Source: Caballeronia sp. SEWSISQ10-4 2
GTDB taxonomy: Bacteria > Pseudomonadota > Gammaproteobacteria > Burkholderiales > Burkholderiaceae
Assembly: GCF_030464885.1 (NCBI RefSeq)
Contig: NZ_JALPRJ010000005.1
Coordinates: 62,001-126,000, forward strand
Length of the DNA: 64,000 bases
Direction of reading: 5' to 3'
Part shown: piece by piece, positions 8,123 to 16,725 of the stretch
How the letters are laid out: each line of letters starts with the position of its first letter
Position numbering within the stretch: the stretch's first letter is position 1
Position numbers and translations under genes: made by a program
The notes under the pieces: generated by a model
The model's input: only the letters and a program-made list of their open reading frames with translations
Databases searched by the model: none
Told to the model about the DNA's origin: nothing

Positions 8123-8454
8123 TATTCGTCATCCTCAACAAAGTCAGTGAGCCGATCAAGACTGGCGGACCAGAACCGCTCATAGCGCTTGAGCCAATCC
8201 ATCGCTTCCTCCATGGGGCCGGCGATCAGTTCCACCGAAACGGTTCGCCCACGCTTGTTGCGTGACACCAACCCCGCGTCGCTCAGCACGTCGAGGTGCT
8301 TCATGACCGCAGGGAGCTTGAGCGGCAGCGGTCGAGCGATCTCCGTTATCGACAAGCCGGGCTCTCGCTCGAGGCGCGCGAGAATCGCCCGGCGTGTGGG
8401 GTCCACAAGGGCGGAAAATGTTCGATCAAGCTGACTTACAGGAGACTTCACCAT
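8122..8454 (-). CDS. ArsR-family transcriptional regulator
   Basis: The 110-residue winged-helix protein has the family core: FSALVDPTRRAILARLEREPGLSITEIARPLPLKLPAVMKHLDVLSDAGLVSRNKRGRTVSVELIAGPMEEAMDWLKRYERFW. It has no metal-binding Cys pair of the ArsR/SmtB type, so it belongs to the non-metal branch that is paired with SRPBCC partners. It lies first in a two-gene operon and probably represses it; the ligand is unknown. Confidence 0.88.
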   Translation of the reverse strand: MVKSPVSQLDRTFSALVDPTRRAILARLEREPGLSITEIARPLPLKLPAVMKHLDVLSDAGLVSRNKRGRTVSVELIAGPMEEAMDWLKRYERFWSASLDRLTDFVEDDE

Positions 8455-8576
8455 ATGGCGAACTATAGACGATGATCGCCCGCTGTCAAGATTTTCGTGA
8501 GTGAAATGACGTGTCGTGAGCGTGTGCTATCGGATAGCGAAACTTCTGGCGGTGGGAGATTGCTCACGCCAACCCG

Positions 8577-9491
8577 TTATCGATCCGCAGGGGCCGAAAG
8601 GTGCATCGGGCTTTCGCTCCCAAGCTGCTTCATCCCCTCGAGGAACAGCTTGAGAATCGGCGATGCGTTGGCCTTGCTGTAACCCACGGCCAGATCGATC
8701 GTTGGCACTTCCCCCTCCAGCGGACGGCTGACCACGGACCGCGGCAGCAGATTCTTCGCATAGGCGGGCATAAGCGCCAACCCGCGAGTGGACGCAACCA
8801 GGGAAATGGCCATCGCCATGTTGTCCACTCCATGATCCAGTTTGATGTCGAGCCCGGCGCGGCGCAGGTAGTCCTCCGTCACGGCGCGCAGCACCCTGGC
8901 TTTGTTCGAACCGCCGATGAAGATCTCACCGATGAATTCCCGCGGATGAATCGCTTCGCGGCTGGTGAGGCGATGGTCGCCCGGCATCAGGACAATTAAC
9001 GGTTCGTGGTCCACCACCTCGTAGCTCAGGTCGAAGGCCGGCTCGAGGCGCAGGAAGGCCACGTCGAGCCGGCCGCAGACGAGCGCCGCGGCGAGGTTCG
9101 GCGAATAGTCGCTCGATACCGTGACCTGGATGTTCTTCAGCTCGTCGCGCAGCACATACATGGCCCGCGGCAGCCAGTTCATCTCGTGACCGGTCTGGAA
9201 GCCGATGGCGAACGTCTTTTTTGCCGGCTGTGCAGCTCGGCGCGCCGCCTCCACTGCGGCATCGACTTGCGCCAGCGCGAGCCGGGCATGGTCGAGAAAG
9301 GCCTTGCCTGCCGCGGTCAGCTCCACGCCATGAATGCTGCGAAACAGCAACTCGACCCCAACCTCTGACTCCAGGTCGCGAATCTGCCGGCTCAGCGAAG
9401 GCTGTGAGGTGTGGAGCCGGAGCTCGGCGGCCGTCGTCAGACTGCCCTCCTCGGCCACGGCTACGAAATAACGCAGGTGCCTCAACTCCAT
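8577..9491 (-). CDS. LysR-family transcriptional regulator
   Basis: The N-terminal HTH is clear (MELRHLRYFVAVAEEGSLTTAAELRLHTSQPSLSRQIRDLESEVGVELLFR), followed by a substrate-binding-like effector domain (residues 90-295). The ATG at 9491 is preferred over the one at 9497 because a GGA sequence lies at proper distance. It is divergently transcribed from the SDR gene starting at 9658, across a 166-base gap, so it probably controls that gene and itself. A CTGA...TCAG-type symmetry near 9506-9525 may be its site, with low certainty. Confidence 0.9.
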   Translation of the reverse strand: MELRHLRYFVAVAEEGSLTTAAELRLHTSQPSLSRQIRDLESEVGVELLFRSIHGVELTAAGKAFLDHARLALAQVDAAVEAARRAAQPAKKTFAIGFQTGHEMNWLPRAMYVLRDELKNIQVTVSSDYSPNLAAALVCGRLDVAFLRLEPAFDLSYEVVDHEPLIVLMPGDHRLTSREAIHPREFIGEIFIGGSNKARVLRAVTEDYLRRAGLDIKLDHGVDNMAMAISLVASTRGLALMPAYAKNLLPRSVVSRPLEGEVPTIDLAVGYSKANASPILKLFLEGMKQLGSESPMHLSAPADR

Positions 9492-9657
9492 GATCATTCC
9501 ATGCCTGATAGGTATGCCCCTCAGCTTACAAAGTATTGTTCGCGGGCGCTACGCAAGCCTAGAGTGGGCGGCATGGAAGCATGGGTAGTCGATAGACAAA
9601 ACAAGTCCCGGTTATTCAAAAGCTTACATCCATCAATCTGTCATCAGGAGTAGTGCA

Positions 9658-10404
9658 ATGAGCACGCAAGTCGTTTTGATCACGGGAGGCCTCACAGGCA
9701 TAGGCCGTGCCGCCGCCGTCGCTTTTGCCAAAAAGGGCGCGAAGGTCGTCGTTGCCGGTCGGCGCGACGAGGCCGGCAAGACGCTCGTCGAGGAGCTGCG
9801 CTCGTTCGGTTCGGAGGCCGAGTTCATCAACGCCGATGTCCGCAAGGAGAGTGACGTTCGCGCTATGGTCGACAAGACCGTCGCACGGTTTGGCCGTCTC
9901 GACGTCGCGGTGAACAATGCCGGCACCGAAGGCCAGGTTGGCCCGATCACGGACCAGACTGCGGAAAGCTATGCCGCGACGTTCGACACGAACGTTCTCG
10001 GCGTGATCCTCAGCATGAAGCACGAAGTACGCGTCATGCAAGGACAAGGCAGCGGCAGCATTATCAACGTCTCCTCGACCTACGGGCACGAGGGTGCGGC
10101 GGGAGCCTCGGTCTATGTCGGCAGCAAGCACGCTGTAGAAGGCATCACCAAGTCGGTGGCGCTCGAGATCGCCAAGTCGGGAATCCGTGTGAATGGCGTA
10201 GCCCCTGGTCCTACAGACACCGGAATGCTGACTCGTTTTACAGGCACGCCGGACAATAAGGCGGCGCTGGTGACGGGTGTTCCGATGGCTCGCCTCGGCC
10301 TCTCGGAGGAGCTTGCCGACGCGATCGTCTTCATCGCGTCGGACCAAGCTTCATTTATCACCGGCCATATCCTCAACGTCGACGGCGGTCATAGCGCCAA
10401 CTGA
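9658..10404 (+). CDS. Short-chain dehydrogenase/reductase (glucose-1-dehydrogenase-like)
   Basis: This 248-residue classical SDR has the cofactor motif TGGLTGIG, the NNAG motif, INVSS and the active-site YVGSK (Tyr-x3-Lys), and ends with TGHILNVDGGH. The basic residues after beta-strand 2 (AGRRDEAGK) suggest NADP preference. The substrate cannot be read from the sequence. An AGGAG ribosome-binding sequence lies seven bases before the ATG. It stands alone, divergent from the LysR gene and followed by a strong hairpin. Confidence 0.88.
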   Translation: MSTQVVLITGGLTGIGRAAAVAFAKKGAKVVVAGRRDEAGKTLVEELRSFGSEAEFINADVRKESDVRAMVDKTVARFGRLDVAVNNAGTEGQVGPITDQTAESYAATFDTNVLGVILSMKHEVRVMQGQGSGSIINVSSTYGHEGAAGASVYVGSKHAVEGITKSVALEIAKSGIRVNGVAPGPTDTGMLTRFTGTPDNKAALVTGVPMARLGLSEELADAIVFIASDQASFITGHILNVDGGHSAN

Positions 10405-10410
10405 TCCTGT

Positions 10411-10439
10411 CCGGGCGCGGAGATTTGCTTCGCGCCCGG
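10411..10439 (+). terminator. Strong hairpin after the SDR gene
   Basis: CCGGGCGCG and CGCGCCCGG pair perfectly (9 bp) around an 11-base loop, six bases after the SDR stop codon. There is no U tract, so it may act as a weak or factor-assisted terminator or as an mRNA 3' stabiliser. Confidence 0.5.
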
Positions 10440-10523
10440 CTGAGGGCGGTCTTCGCGAGGCACCCTTCTCGCGACTCTCGCGACTTGTCAAGCTAGGCGC
10501 CGAGCGTGCCGCTGCAGGCATGC

Positions 10524-10772
10524 TCAGTCTTTTCCCCACCGCCAACGAGGCGGCTCGCCCTTGAGCCAGCACACAGCCACAAGGGCGACGCTCGATAGCG
10601 CGACAAACAAGGCAAAAGTGAAAGGCCCTCGGGCCGGAGGAAAAAGTCGTACATCTAAGCCAATCAGCGCAAAGTACGTGACCAACACGGCCCATCCCTG
10701 CCAGCGCGACGGAAGGCCCCAACCCCAGCCATAGCGTTTCGCCGGAAACCAGTATTCACGCTCAGTTAACAT
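10524..10772 (-). CDS. Small two-helix inner-membrane protein
   Basis: The frame MLTEREYWFPAKRYGWGWGLPSRWQGW starts at 10772 and gives 82 residues. Two hydrophobic segments follow: AVLVTYFALIGLDVRLF and FTFALFVALSSVALVAVCWL. The WFPAKRYGWGWGLP entry motif is one I recognise as recurring in small uncharacterised proteobacterial membrane proteins. No function is known to me. The longer upstream frame to 10880 lacks such features, so the internal ATG is chosen. Confidence 0.65.
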   Translation of the reverse strand: MLTEREYWFPAKRYGWGWGLPSRWQGWAVLVTYFALIGLDVRLFPPARGPFTFALFVALSSVALVAVCWLKGEPPRWRWGKD

Positions 10773-10873
10773 GCGGCAACCTCGTGATTCGGACCTTGAA
10801 TGCGATTTTGCCATGCAGCTAGCAGTACTGGATTTCCGCTTCATTGGCCGAACTCGGTCCCCGCAAGATGGCC

Positions 10874-10932
10874 TTGACACGCATACCAGTTATATTTAAC
10901 CTATTGGTTATCAACCAATAGGTTAAATATAA
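10874..10932 (+). promoter_or_regulatory. ArsR operator dyad overlapping a promoter
   Basis: A perfect inverted repeat with 20-base arms occupies 10890-10909 and 10913-10932 with a three-base spacer (ATC). The inner part reads AACCTATTGGTT / AACCAATAGGTT, typical of ArsR-type operators. A TTGACA box at 10874-10879 with a 17-base spacer to TAACCT (10897-10902) places the -10 element inside the left arm. The right arm ends one base before the GTG start of the ArsR gene. Binding would block the promoter directly, giving autorepression. Confidence 0.75.
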
Positions 10933-10933
10933 C

Positions 10934-11308
10934 GTGCCACCCGACCCGCTTAGCGCGACGCTTTCCGCACTCGCCCACCCTACACGGCGAGAAATTCTTG
11001 CCCGCCTCGCCACTGGCGACGTATCGGTGACTGAGCTGGCCGAACCTCATGAGATGAGTCTTGCGGCGATCTCCAAGCATCTGAAGGTTCTGGAAGGCGC
11101 CGGCCTTGTCTCCCGGGGAAAAGATGCGCAATGGCGCCCTTGTCACCTTGAGGCCAGCCCGCTCTCGGCAGTGCTCACCTGGGTCGAGGATTACCGCTGC
11201 TTTTGGGAGCGCAACGCAGACAGCCTGGCGGACTATCTGACGACGATGCAACACGCTAGCGCCCGCAAAAAATCCAAGCCCCGAAACTCGAAAAGGAAGG
11301 CTCCATGA
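10934..11308 (+). CDS. ArsR-family transcriptional regulator
   Basis: The 124-residue protein has the winged-helix core (LSALAHPTRREILARLATGDVSVTELAEPHEMSLAAISKHLKVLEGAGLVSRGKDAQWRPCHLE) and a basic, Lys-rich tail. It starts at a GTG placed directly after a 20-base-arm palindrome with little room for a ribosome-binding site, so translation may be leaderless or use the weak AGG in the dyad. The stop overlaps the SRPBCC gene by four bases. It is presumably the repressor of its own three-gene operon. Confidence 0.88.
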   Translation: MPPDPLSATLSALAHPTRREILARLATGDVSVTELAEPHEMSLAAISKHLKVLEGAGLVSRGKDAQWRPCHLEASPLSAVLTWVEDYRCFWERNADSLADYLTTMQHASARKKSKPRNSKRKAP

Positions 11309-11799
11309 AGACGAAGACGGAGATCCCCGCCGCCGAGGCGGTAATCGTAATGAGCCGAATCTACGACGCCCCACGCGAAATCGTCTGGGAAGCGATGACG
11401 GAGGCAAAGCACGTCGCACAATGGTGGGGCGGTCCTGGCGTCACCAACCCGGTGTGTGAGATGGACGTGCGCCGTGGCGGCCTTTGGCACCACGTGATGC
11501 GCTTTCCTGACGGACGTGAGCTTCACATGAATTTCGTCTTTATCGACGTCGAGAAGCCGAACACACTGGCATGGCGAAATGCCGAGAACGGCAAACGGAA
11601 TGATGGACCGCCCTCCGCCGTCATCACGGTCACGCTCCATGACCTGGGCGCGAGAACCGCGTGGGCAATGGTTGCCCGATTTCAGTCGCTTGAGGATCGC
11701 GACGCCGCAATCGCCATAGGCTTTAGTAGGCCGATCGAAACTAGTAGTGATCGCCTCGCCGACTACCTCGAAACCTTTGAAGGGTGGAAACGTGTATGA
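11305..11799 (+). CDS. SRPBCC (AHSA1/START-like) domain protein
   Basis: The 164-residue helix-grip protein shows MSRIYDAPREIVWEAMTEAKHVAQWWGGPG, GGLWHHVMRFPDGRELHMNFVFIDVEKPNTLAW and a C-terminal LADYLETFE helix. It is the partner of the ArsR gene in the second ArsR-SRPBCC operon of this window. The other module (7661-8454) is distinct in sequence and lies on the opposite strand. A small hydrophobic ligand is likely, but its identity is unknown. Confidence 0.86.
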   Translation: MKTKTEIPAAEAVIVMSRIYDAPREIVWEAMTEAKHVAQWWGGPGVTNPVCEMDVRRGGLWHHVMRFPDGRELHMNFVFIDVEKPNTLAWRNAENGKRNDGPPSAVITVTLHDLGARTAWAMVARFQSLEDRDAAIAIGFSRPIETSSDRLADYLETFEGWKRV

Positions 11800-12320
11800 A
11801 AATCTCCATGCACACCATGGCAGTCGACAGCTTTGTGCCGATGCTGGAGAGCCTGTCCGCGATCCTGGACAAAGGCGTAGCGCATGCGCGTCAGAGCAAG
11901 ATCGATCTTGTGAATGCCAGGCTTGCTCCGGACATGTGCACCCTTGCGCAACAGGTACGGTTGGCCTGTCTTCATGCCGAGGAAGGTACTTCGCGGCTAA
12001 CGGGACGAGTCGTGCAGCCGGTTTCAGACGATGAGACGACTATCGACGGACTGCAACGCCTCATAGCAACGACGCTGGAAAATCTAAAGGGAATCGGCGC
12101 GGCTGCTTTCGAAGGGGCAGAGGATCGCGATTGCAACATTCCGCTTCCGGGCAAGATGATGATCGCGATGGATGGTCTTCAGTTTCTCCGCGCCTGGGCC
12201 TTACCGCACTTCTACTTCCACGTCGTAACCGCCTACGACATCCTACGGCACAGCGGGGTTGTCATCGGCAAACAGGATTACCTGAGCCAGATAGGCAATT
12301 TCGTCTGCCCGCGCATATGA
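11796..12320 (+). CDS. DUF1993-like protein
   Basis: Starting at the ATG at 11796, which overlaps the previous stop as ATGA, the 174-residue protein has the DUF1993 pattern: an N-terminal MHTMAVDSFVPMLESLSAILDKG helix, NARLAPDMCTLAQQVRLACLHAEEG, and a C-terminal PHFYFHVVTAYDILRHSGVVIGKQDYLSQIG. The fold is a DinB-like helical bundle; no reaction is established. It is the third gene of the ArsR operon and so likely shares its regulation. Confidence 0.8.
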   Translation: MKISMHTMAVDSFVPMLESLSAILDKGVAHARQSKIDLVNARLAPDMCTLAQQVRLACLHAEEGTSRLTGRVVQPVSDDETTIDGLQRLIATTLENLKGIGAAAFEGAEDRDCNIPLPGKMMIAMDGLQFLRAWALPHFYFHVVTAYDILRHSGVVIGKQDYLSQIGNFVCPRI

Positions 12321-12577
12321 CGGTCTGTGCACGCGCTGGCAAGCGCTGAATGGCGACGGCCAGGCAGCGGTTTCTAATAGTCCAGTTTCCGTACATGGCA
12401 GCGACGAGCGATCCGGGCGCTTTCGCTTTAGATGTTGCATTTGGCTTTACGCCAACGCCACATTCAGGCCCAAACTTGATGAGCCTTATTTAGCCCTACG
12501 ATCTTCAGTTCAGGTCCAACGTCCGTTGCAGCTGTACCGGCAGCTGATTCGATCAACCACAGCAGCTTCGCTTTTCT

Positions 12578-12800
12578 TTACTCCCCTACACGCTTCGAAG
12601 TAAGCCTCGGATCGACACGATTGACTACGACCAGATCCAGCGAAGGCACCACGATCGCGTACTGCCCAAGATGGCCGTCAGCCCAGTAGCCGTAGAGCAT
12701 GATCGTGGCGCCCGGACCACGAGTGCCGCTAGCCGGATTGCGGGTCCACCACATGTGCCCGTAACCACCCCGGCGCGCTCCCCCGAATTCAGGCCCCGTC
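12578..12800 (-). pseudogene. C-terminal remnant of a beta-lactamase-family serine hydrolase
   Basis: The end of the open frame (GYGHMWWTRN...LYGYWADGHLGQYAIVVPSLDLVVVNRVDP) matches the C-terminal strand region of class C beta-lactamase/esterase-like proteins, including the His-x-Gly-x2-Gly-Gln-Tyr segment. Upstream of about 12800 the frame becomes meaningless Arg/His-rich sequence, and the catalytic Ser-x-x-Lys part is absent. It is a truncated gene fragment. Confidence 0.6.
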
Positions 12801-13013
12801 GAGCCCGCCAGTGAATGATGATGACTGTGTTCGCAAGCTAACGGTTGTGGCGATATGCAGCGAGGAGAATGCTGGTGAAAAACATGCAAACAGGGGTTTC
12901 CCCGCCAGCACTTAGGAACATTGAAGCCGAACGCGTTTGCCGGCCGTTTCGGGCGATGTATCCGACGAGAAGAGACACGACCGCGCCCAACCACGATCAT
13001 TCTTCGAGATGCC

Positions 13014-14147
13014 ATGCGCGACACAGACCTGCAATATGAAATCATCAGCGACGAAAACCAGTTCCGTGCGCTGAAGGATGATTGGGACGCGCTTTGGTCT
13101 AGAGCAAATGGCCGCTACTATCAGGCCTTCAGTGTTTGCCTGCTCGCGTGGCTTCACGTAGCCAAGCCACAAGGCAGACGCCTACGGTGCCTCGTGTGTC
13201 GCGAAAATGGGCGCCTGGTGATGGTATGGCCCCTCGTTACCTACAGGCGGGCTTTATGGACCTACATGCTTCCTTTGAGCCCGGACGCCGGCGACTACAC
13301 AAGCGTTCTTGTAGCGAGTGATCAATTCGCTGCAGCGCTGATCGAAGGTGCGTGGCGTTTGGCATGTCGTCGCTGTGGCGCCGATTTCATGCACTTGCCG
13401 TACACGCACGAAGGATCCGAACTGTACGATCTTGCACGGCGGCACCGCCGTGTCGTGAGCGCCAAGCGGGATGATTCCTGGATTGCGAAACTGAGAGACG
13501 AAAACGACTGGGACGTGCTTTGCGGCAAACTGGGAACCTTGTACCGCAAAAAACCCGGCGCGCTTCAACGCCGCCTGTCCAAGGAAGGAGAGTTAGTCAT
13601 ACGCATGGCAGATCCGGCTGACACGGAAGAGATTGCAACAATGGTCGACCGGATGCTGAAATGGAAGCGTGGCTGGAGCGATCGAGTCCACAAACATGGT
13701 GACTGGCTGAGTTCATCTTACTTCCAGAGCTTTCTCGTCGCGCTGCTCAGCGCAGCCGACGGTCGCGCGATGGCGCGCCTCATCATCGTCTCTCTGGATA
13801 ACGAGCCTATCGCTGCTTTGATCACGACTATTGGGAACCCTTGCGCCAACGCGATCATTGGCGGTTTCGACGAGAAGTATGGCAAGTTCGGTCCTGGCTC
13901 GATAGCGGTCGAACACTGCGTGAAATGGGCGTTCGAACAGCGCTTCGATCTGGATTTTGGGGTGGGTTCGGAGCGTTTCAAGTCATACTGGAGTAACCAA
14001 AATGTCTCTTCGGCGTGGACTTTCCACACGGTGAACACGAACTGGGGGCTAGTTAGAGCTCGAGCGGGCCGGCTCGCCCGGACGTTGGGCTTGGCGCCGG
14101 TCCGGAGCGTCGAACCGCCGGGGGAGATGGCCGCGAACTCGCCTTGA
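13014..14147 (+). CDS. CelD/BioF2-like GNAT-fold acyltransferase
   Basis: From MRDTDLQYEIISDENQFRALKDDWDALWSRAN the protein has 377 residues. The N-terminal half fits the CelD-like domain, while the C-terminal half (GALQRRLSKEGELVIRMADP, then IVSLDNEPIAALITTIGNPCANAIIGGFDEKYGKFGPGSIAVEHCVKWAFEQRFDLDFGVGSERFKSYWS) fits the Acetyltransf_6 (GNAT) domain. Family members transfer acyl groups to polysaccharides or related acceptors. No neighbouring polysaccharide genes are present, so the substrate is open. The upstream extension in the same frame is Arg-rich and rejected. Confidence 0.75.
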   Translation: MRDTDLQYEIISDENQFRALKDDWDALWSRANGRYYQAFSVCLLAWLHVAKPQGRRLRCLVCRENGRLVMVWPLVTYRRALWTYMLPLSPDAGDYTSVLVASDQFAAALIEGAWRLACRRCGADFMHLPYTHEGSELYDLARRHRRVVSAKRDDSWIAKLRDENDWDVLCGKLGTLYRKKPGALQRRLSKEGELVIRMADPADTEEIATMVDRMLKWKRGWSDRVHKHGDWLSSSYFQSFLVALLSAADGRAMARLIIVSLDNEPIAALITTIGNPCANAIIGGFDEKYGKFGPGSIAVEHCVKWAFEQRFDLDFGVGSERFKSYWSNQNVSSAWTFHTVNTNWGLVRARAGRLARTLGLAPVRSVEPPGEMAANSP

Positions 14148-14165
14148 GTAACGAGATCTGACCTC

Positions 14166-14181
14166 GGTGTCCGCGGGCACC
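14166..14181. terminator. Hairpin between convergent genes
   Basis: GGTGTCCGCGGGCACC is a nearly perfect 16-base palindrome between the convergent ends of the acyltransferase (14147) and the LysR gene (14202). It could end transcription from both sides; no U tract is present. Confidence 0.3.
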
Positions 14182-14201
14182 AAGCCGCAGGCCTCAGGTG
14201 A

Positions 14202-15185
14202 TTACCCGGTCGAGGGCCTATGCGGTCCATTCGCCTCGCTAGCGGCTACATCCGGCGGATAGTCCGAATCGAGGTGCGCATATGCACGCTGCACGCGCGC
14301 GAGATGCTCCCGCATCAACTGCATAAGCACCCTTGTCGCTGCCGAAAGCGGTGCATCGTAACGATGGATGAAAGCGAATACTTCAAAAAGCGGAGGATCG
14401 ATAGGTGTCCAACCCAATTTATTCTCGTAGCCGAGGCGATGAAGAATCGGCCGCGAGGCAATCACGTCACCCAGTCCCCGAGCTGCCAGCTCGAATCCCG
14501 TCGACTGATGGTCGACCTCAATGATCGGATTCAGAATTACGCCGGCCTTCTGCGCGCGTGCATGAAGCGTGGCTCGGATCGAGTCGGATGCGCTCCATCG
14601 CGCCTCAGTAAGTATAAGCGGAGCCGCCGCCAGATCTTCGATGGTCTTCGGCGTCTGCAGGCGGCTTGGATCCGCACTGATGTAACCCACCCGTGCTGAC
14701 CAGACCGGCTCACTGACCGCGAGATTGCGCTCGCTCAATGGAATCATGACAAGCCCCGCTTCGAGCTCACCGTGACTCACCGCCTCCGCAACTTCTGACG
14801 AGTTGTTGCCTATTATTTTCAACTTCATCTCGGGATGGCGCGAACGAAACTCCTCGATCAGATCCGCCAGGAAGTAGTGATGCGCGGTGCCGAAAGTGCC
14901 GAAACGCGCCACACCGCCCTTCAACTCGCGAACCGACTGCACAGCTTCGTATCCCTGCCTTGACGCAGTCGTCGCAGCCTGCGCGAAAGGTTGCAGCCCC
15001 CGCCCTGCCTCTGTCAGAATCAATTTACGATTTGTACGGATGAAAAGCGTTGTACCGACCGACTCTTCAAGCCGGATTATCTGGTCCGAGAGCGTCGGCT
15101 GCGCTACGTTGAGTTGTTCGGCTGCCTTGGAAAGCGTGCCATGCTCGATCGCTGCGAGAAAATAATGGAGCTGCTGTAACGTCAT
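14202..15185 (-). CDS. LysR-family transcriptional regulator
   Basis: The 327-residue protein starts with a clear LysR HTH (MTLQQLHYFLAAIEHGTLSKAAEQLNVAQPTLSDQIIRLEESVGTTLFIR), followed by an effector domain (residues 92-300) of the CynR/CbbR-like kind. It is the last gene on the left of the leftward catabolic block and is separated from the next gene by 613 bases, so it has its own promoter. It is the obvious candidate regulator of the transporter and oxidase genes at 15799-25404, though this is inferred from position only. Confidence 0.88.
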   Translation of the reverse strand: MTLQQLHYFLAAIEHGTLSKAAEQLNVAQPTLSDQIIRLEESVGTTLFIRTNRKLILTEAGRGLQPFAQAATTASRQGYEAVQSVRELKGGVARFGTFGTAHHYFLADLIEEFRSRHPEMKLKIIGNNSSEVAEAVSHGELEAGLVMIPLSERNLAVSEPVWSARVGYISADPSRLQTPKTIEDLAAAPLILTEARWSASDSIRATLHARAQKAGVILNPIIEVDHQSTGFELAARGLGDVIASRPILHRLGYENKLGWTPIDPPLFEVFAFIHRYDAPLSAATRVLMQLMREHLARVQRAYAHLDSDYPPDVAASEANGPHRPSTG

Positions 15186-15798
15186 TGCGCTCTCGTGAAA
15201 GTGGACCCTTTAATGAACTTGACTGAGCCTGCCGTCGATGCCTCGAGCGTCGTTGCAGTGCTTCCCCGAAAAAGCCAATGGTTTGGCATCTTTAGCGAAT
15301 TCGTCAGGTACGGTGCCTCGATATTGCTGTCGCTCGGCGTCGATACGCCGTCAGTACGAGGCCAACGTCGCATCGCTTTTATTTGTCTGTTTAATAAACT
15401 ACCGGGAACCACTTGCCGCACCGTCCGATACTTCATTGGTTACTCGGTTCACATTCTGCGGCGGCGTGCTGGATGAACGGACACAATCCCATCCATCGCT
15501 ATTTTAATGCCTGCGGCGCGGGTTTCATTATTTGCTGGATTATCGAGGCAGGGAGATCGTATTGAAGGAAAGGCGTATCCGGCAGCAGCGCGGATTAGGC
15601 GTACACGCTTGTAGGTGCGACTCGCGTAGCAGCCTTCGACTCTTTATACCGGCCGATCATAAGCAACTGATGTCAGAGTTCGGCGGTGGCCCATGCCATC
15701 AAGATCGCGAAGTCGTGGACGAGATCGCAAGCGAAAGATCGGCACGCTCATCCCTCGCCAGCGCGAGGTCATGACGCATTCCGCCATGAAGGCGTTGC
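15186..15798. other. Long stretch with no supported gene
   Basis: Frames of 80-93 codons are open on both strands but show no domain, poor codon choice and no good ribosome-binding sites. Short fragments near 15650-15775 on the minus strand could be decayed coding sequence, but I cannot name a family. The stretch presumably holds the LysR promoter. Confidence 0.4.
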
Positions 15799-16539
15799 TC
15801 AACTGACAGACACTATTTGCGAGCCGCCTGCCGCCTGATCGGTCGGGAAGACTTCGATGCGCGATACATCGACGTAATCTGGCAATGTCATGGCGTTCAC
15901 GATCAACTCTGCGATATGTTCCGGTTGAATCGACCGATAGCCCGTGTAGAGCTTGTCGTCTGCAGTAGCCTCGCCAAGCGCCGTTCGATACAGGCTCGTC
16001 TGCACCCGCCCTGGTGCAATCTCAGTCACCCGGATTTTGCTGCCGAGCAGATCGCAGCGCAGCGAGTCACAGAACAGGCTGATCGCGGCTTTCGTCGCCC
16101 CGTACACGGCGGTATTCGGATGCGGAAGCCGTCCAGCGCTGGAGCCGACGAAAAACAGATGTCCGCGCTTTCTCTTCACCATGCCATCCAGCGCCATATG
16201 CGTGATCCGCAGCGGCGCCCGAAGATTGATATCGATCATGCTGTCGATATCCGCGGAAGGCCGGTCGGTAAATTTGGCAATTGCGGGTAGGAGCCCGGCA
16301 TTGTTCACAACCACGTCGATTGCAGTCTGGTCGAACAGCTCGAGCAAGGGCGACGTGTCCCGCAGATCAAGCGTGATGGGAAGCACGCCGCATTCTTTAG
16401 CGAGCGTGTTAAGCTTTGATGCGTCCCGGTCGAGTGCGTAGACTTTCAATCCCTCGCTTACGAGCCGTTGTGCGATGGCACGGCCAATCCCGCTGGCCGC
16501 GCCGGTAACGAGCGCAATGCTGCACGGATGCTTGTTCAT
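15799..16539 (-). CDS. Short-chain dehydrogenase/reductase
   Basis: This 246-residue classical SDR has TGAASGIG (residues 12-19), NNAG, SSAG and YGATK as Tyr-x3-Lys. ALDRDASK after beta-strand 2 suggests NAD preference. The C terminus (DVSRIEVFPTDQAAGGSQ) resembles the YdfG/serine-dehydrogenase-like branch, which oxidises beta-hydroxy acids. It is the last gene of the leftward catabolic block containing the FAD oxidase and ABC transporter, so a hydroxy-acid or amino-alcohol intermediate is a fair guess. Confidence 0.83.
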   Translation of the reverse strand: MNKHPCSIALVTGAASGIGRAIAQRLVSEGLKVYALDRDASKLNTLAKECGVLPITLDLRDTSPLLELFDQTAIDVVVNNAGLLPAIAKFTDRPSADIDSMIDINLRAPLRITHMALDGMVKRKRGHLFFVGSSAGRLPHPNTAVYGATKAAISLFCDSLRCDLLGSKIRVTEIAPGRVQTSLYRTALGEATADDKLYTGYRSIQPEHIAELIVNAMTLPDYVDVSRIEVFPTDQAAGGSQIVSVS

Positions 16540-16725
16540 GGTGTTCGCCTTGGATCGAGTGCGGACGATTGATGCTCCAAACTGTTCATCGGGTCTCGTT
16601 TGCGTATCCGGCTGTCCAGTCCGGGTGCCAGCAAAGCGTTTCCTCCAACGTTCACCCCTTTACTCAACCGGTACATAGAGCTTTTGATAGCCCCCTAGCC
16701 CTGAATGCGCAATAGCTAGTCGCGA

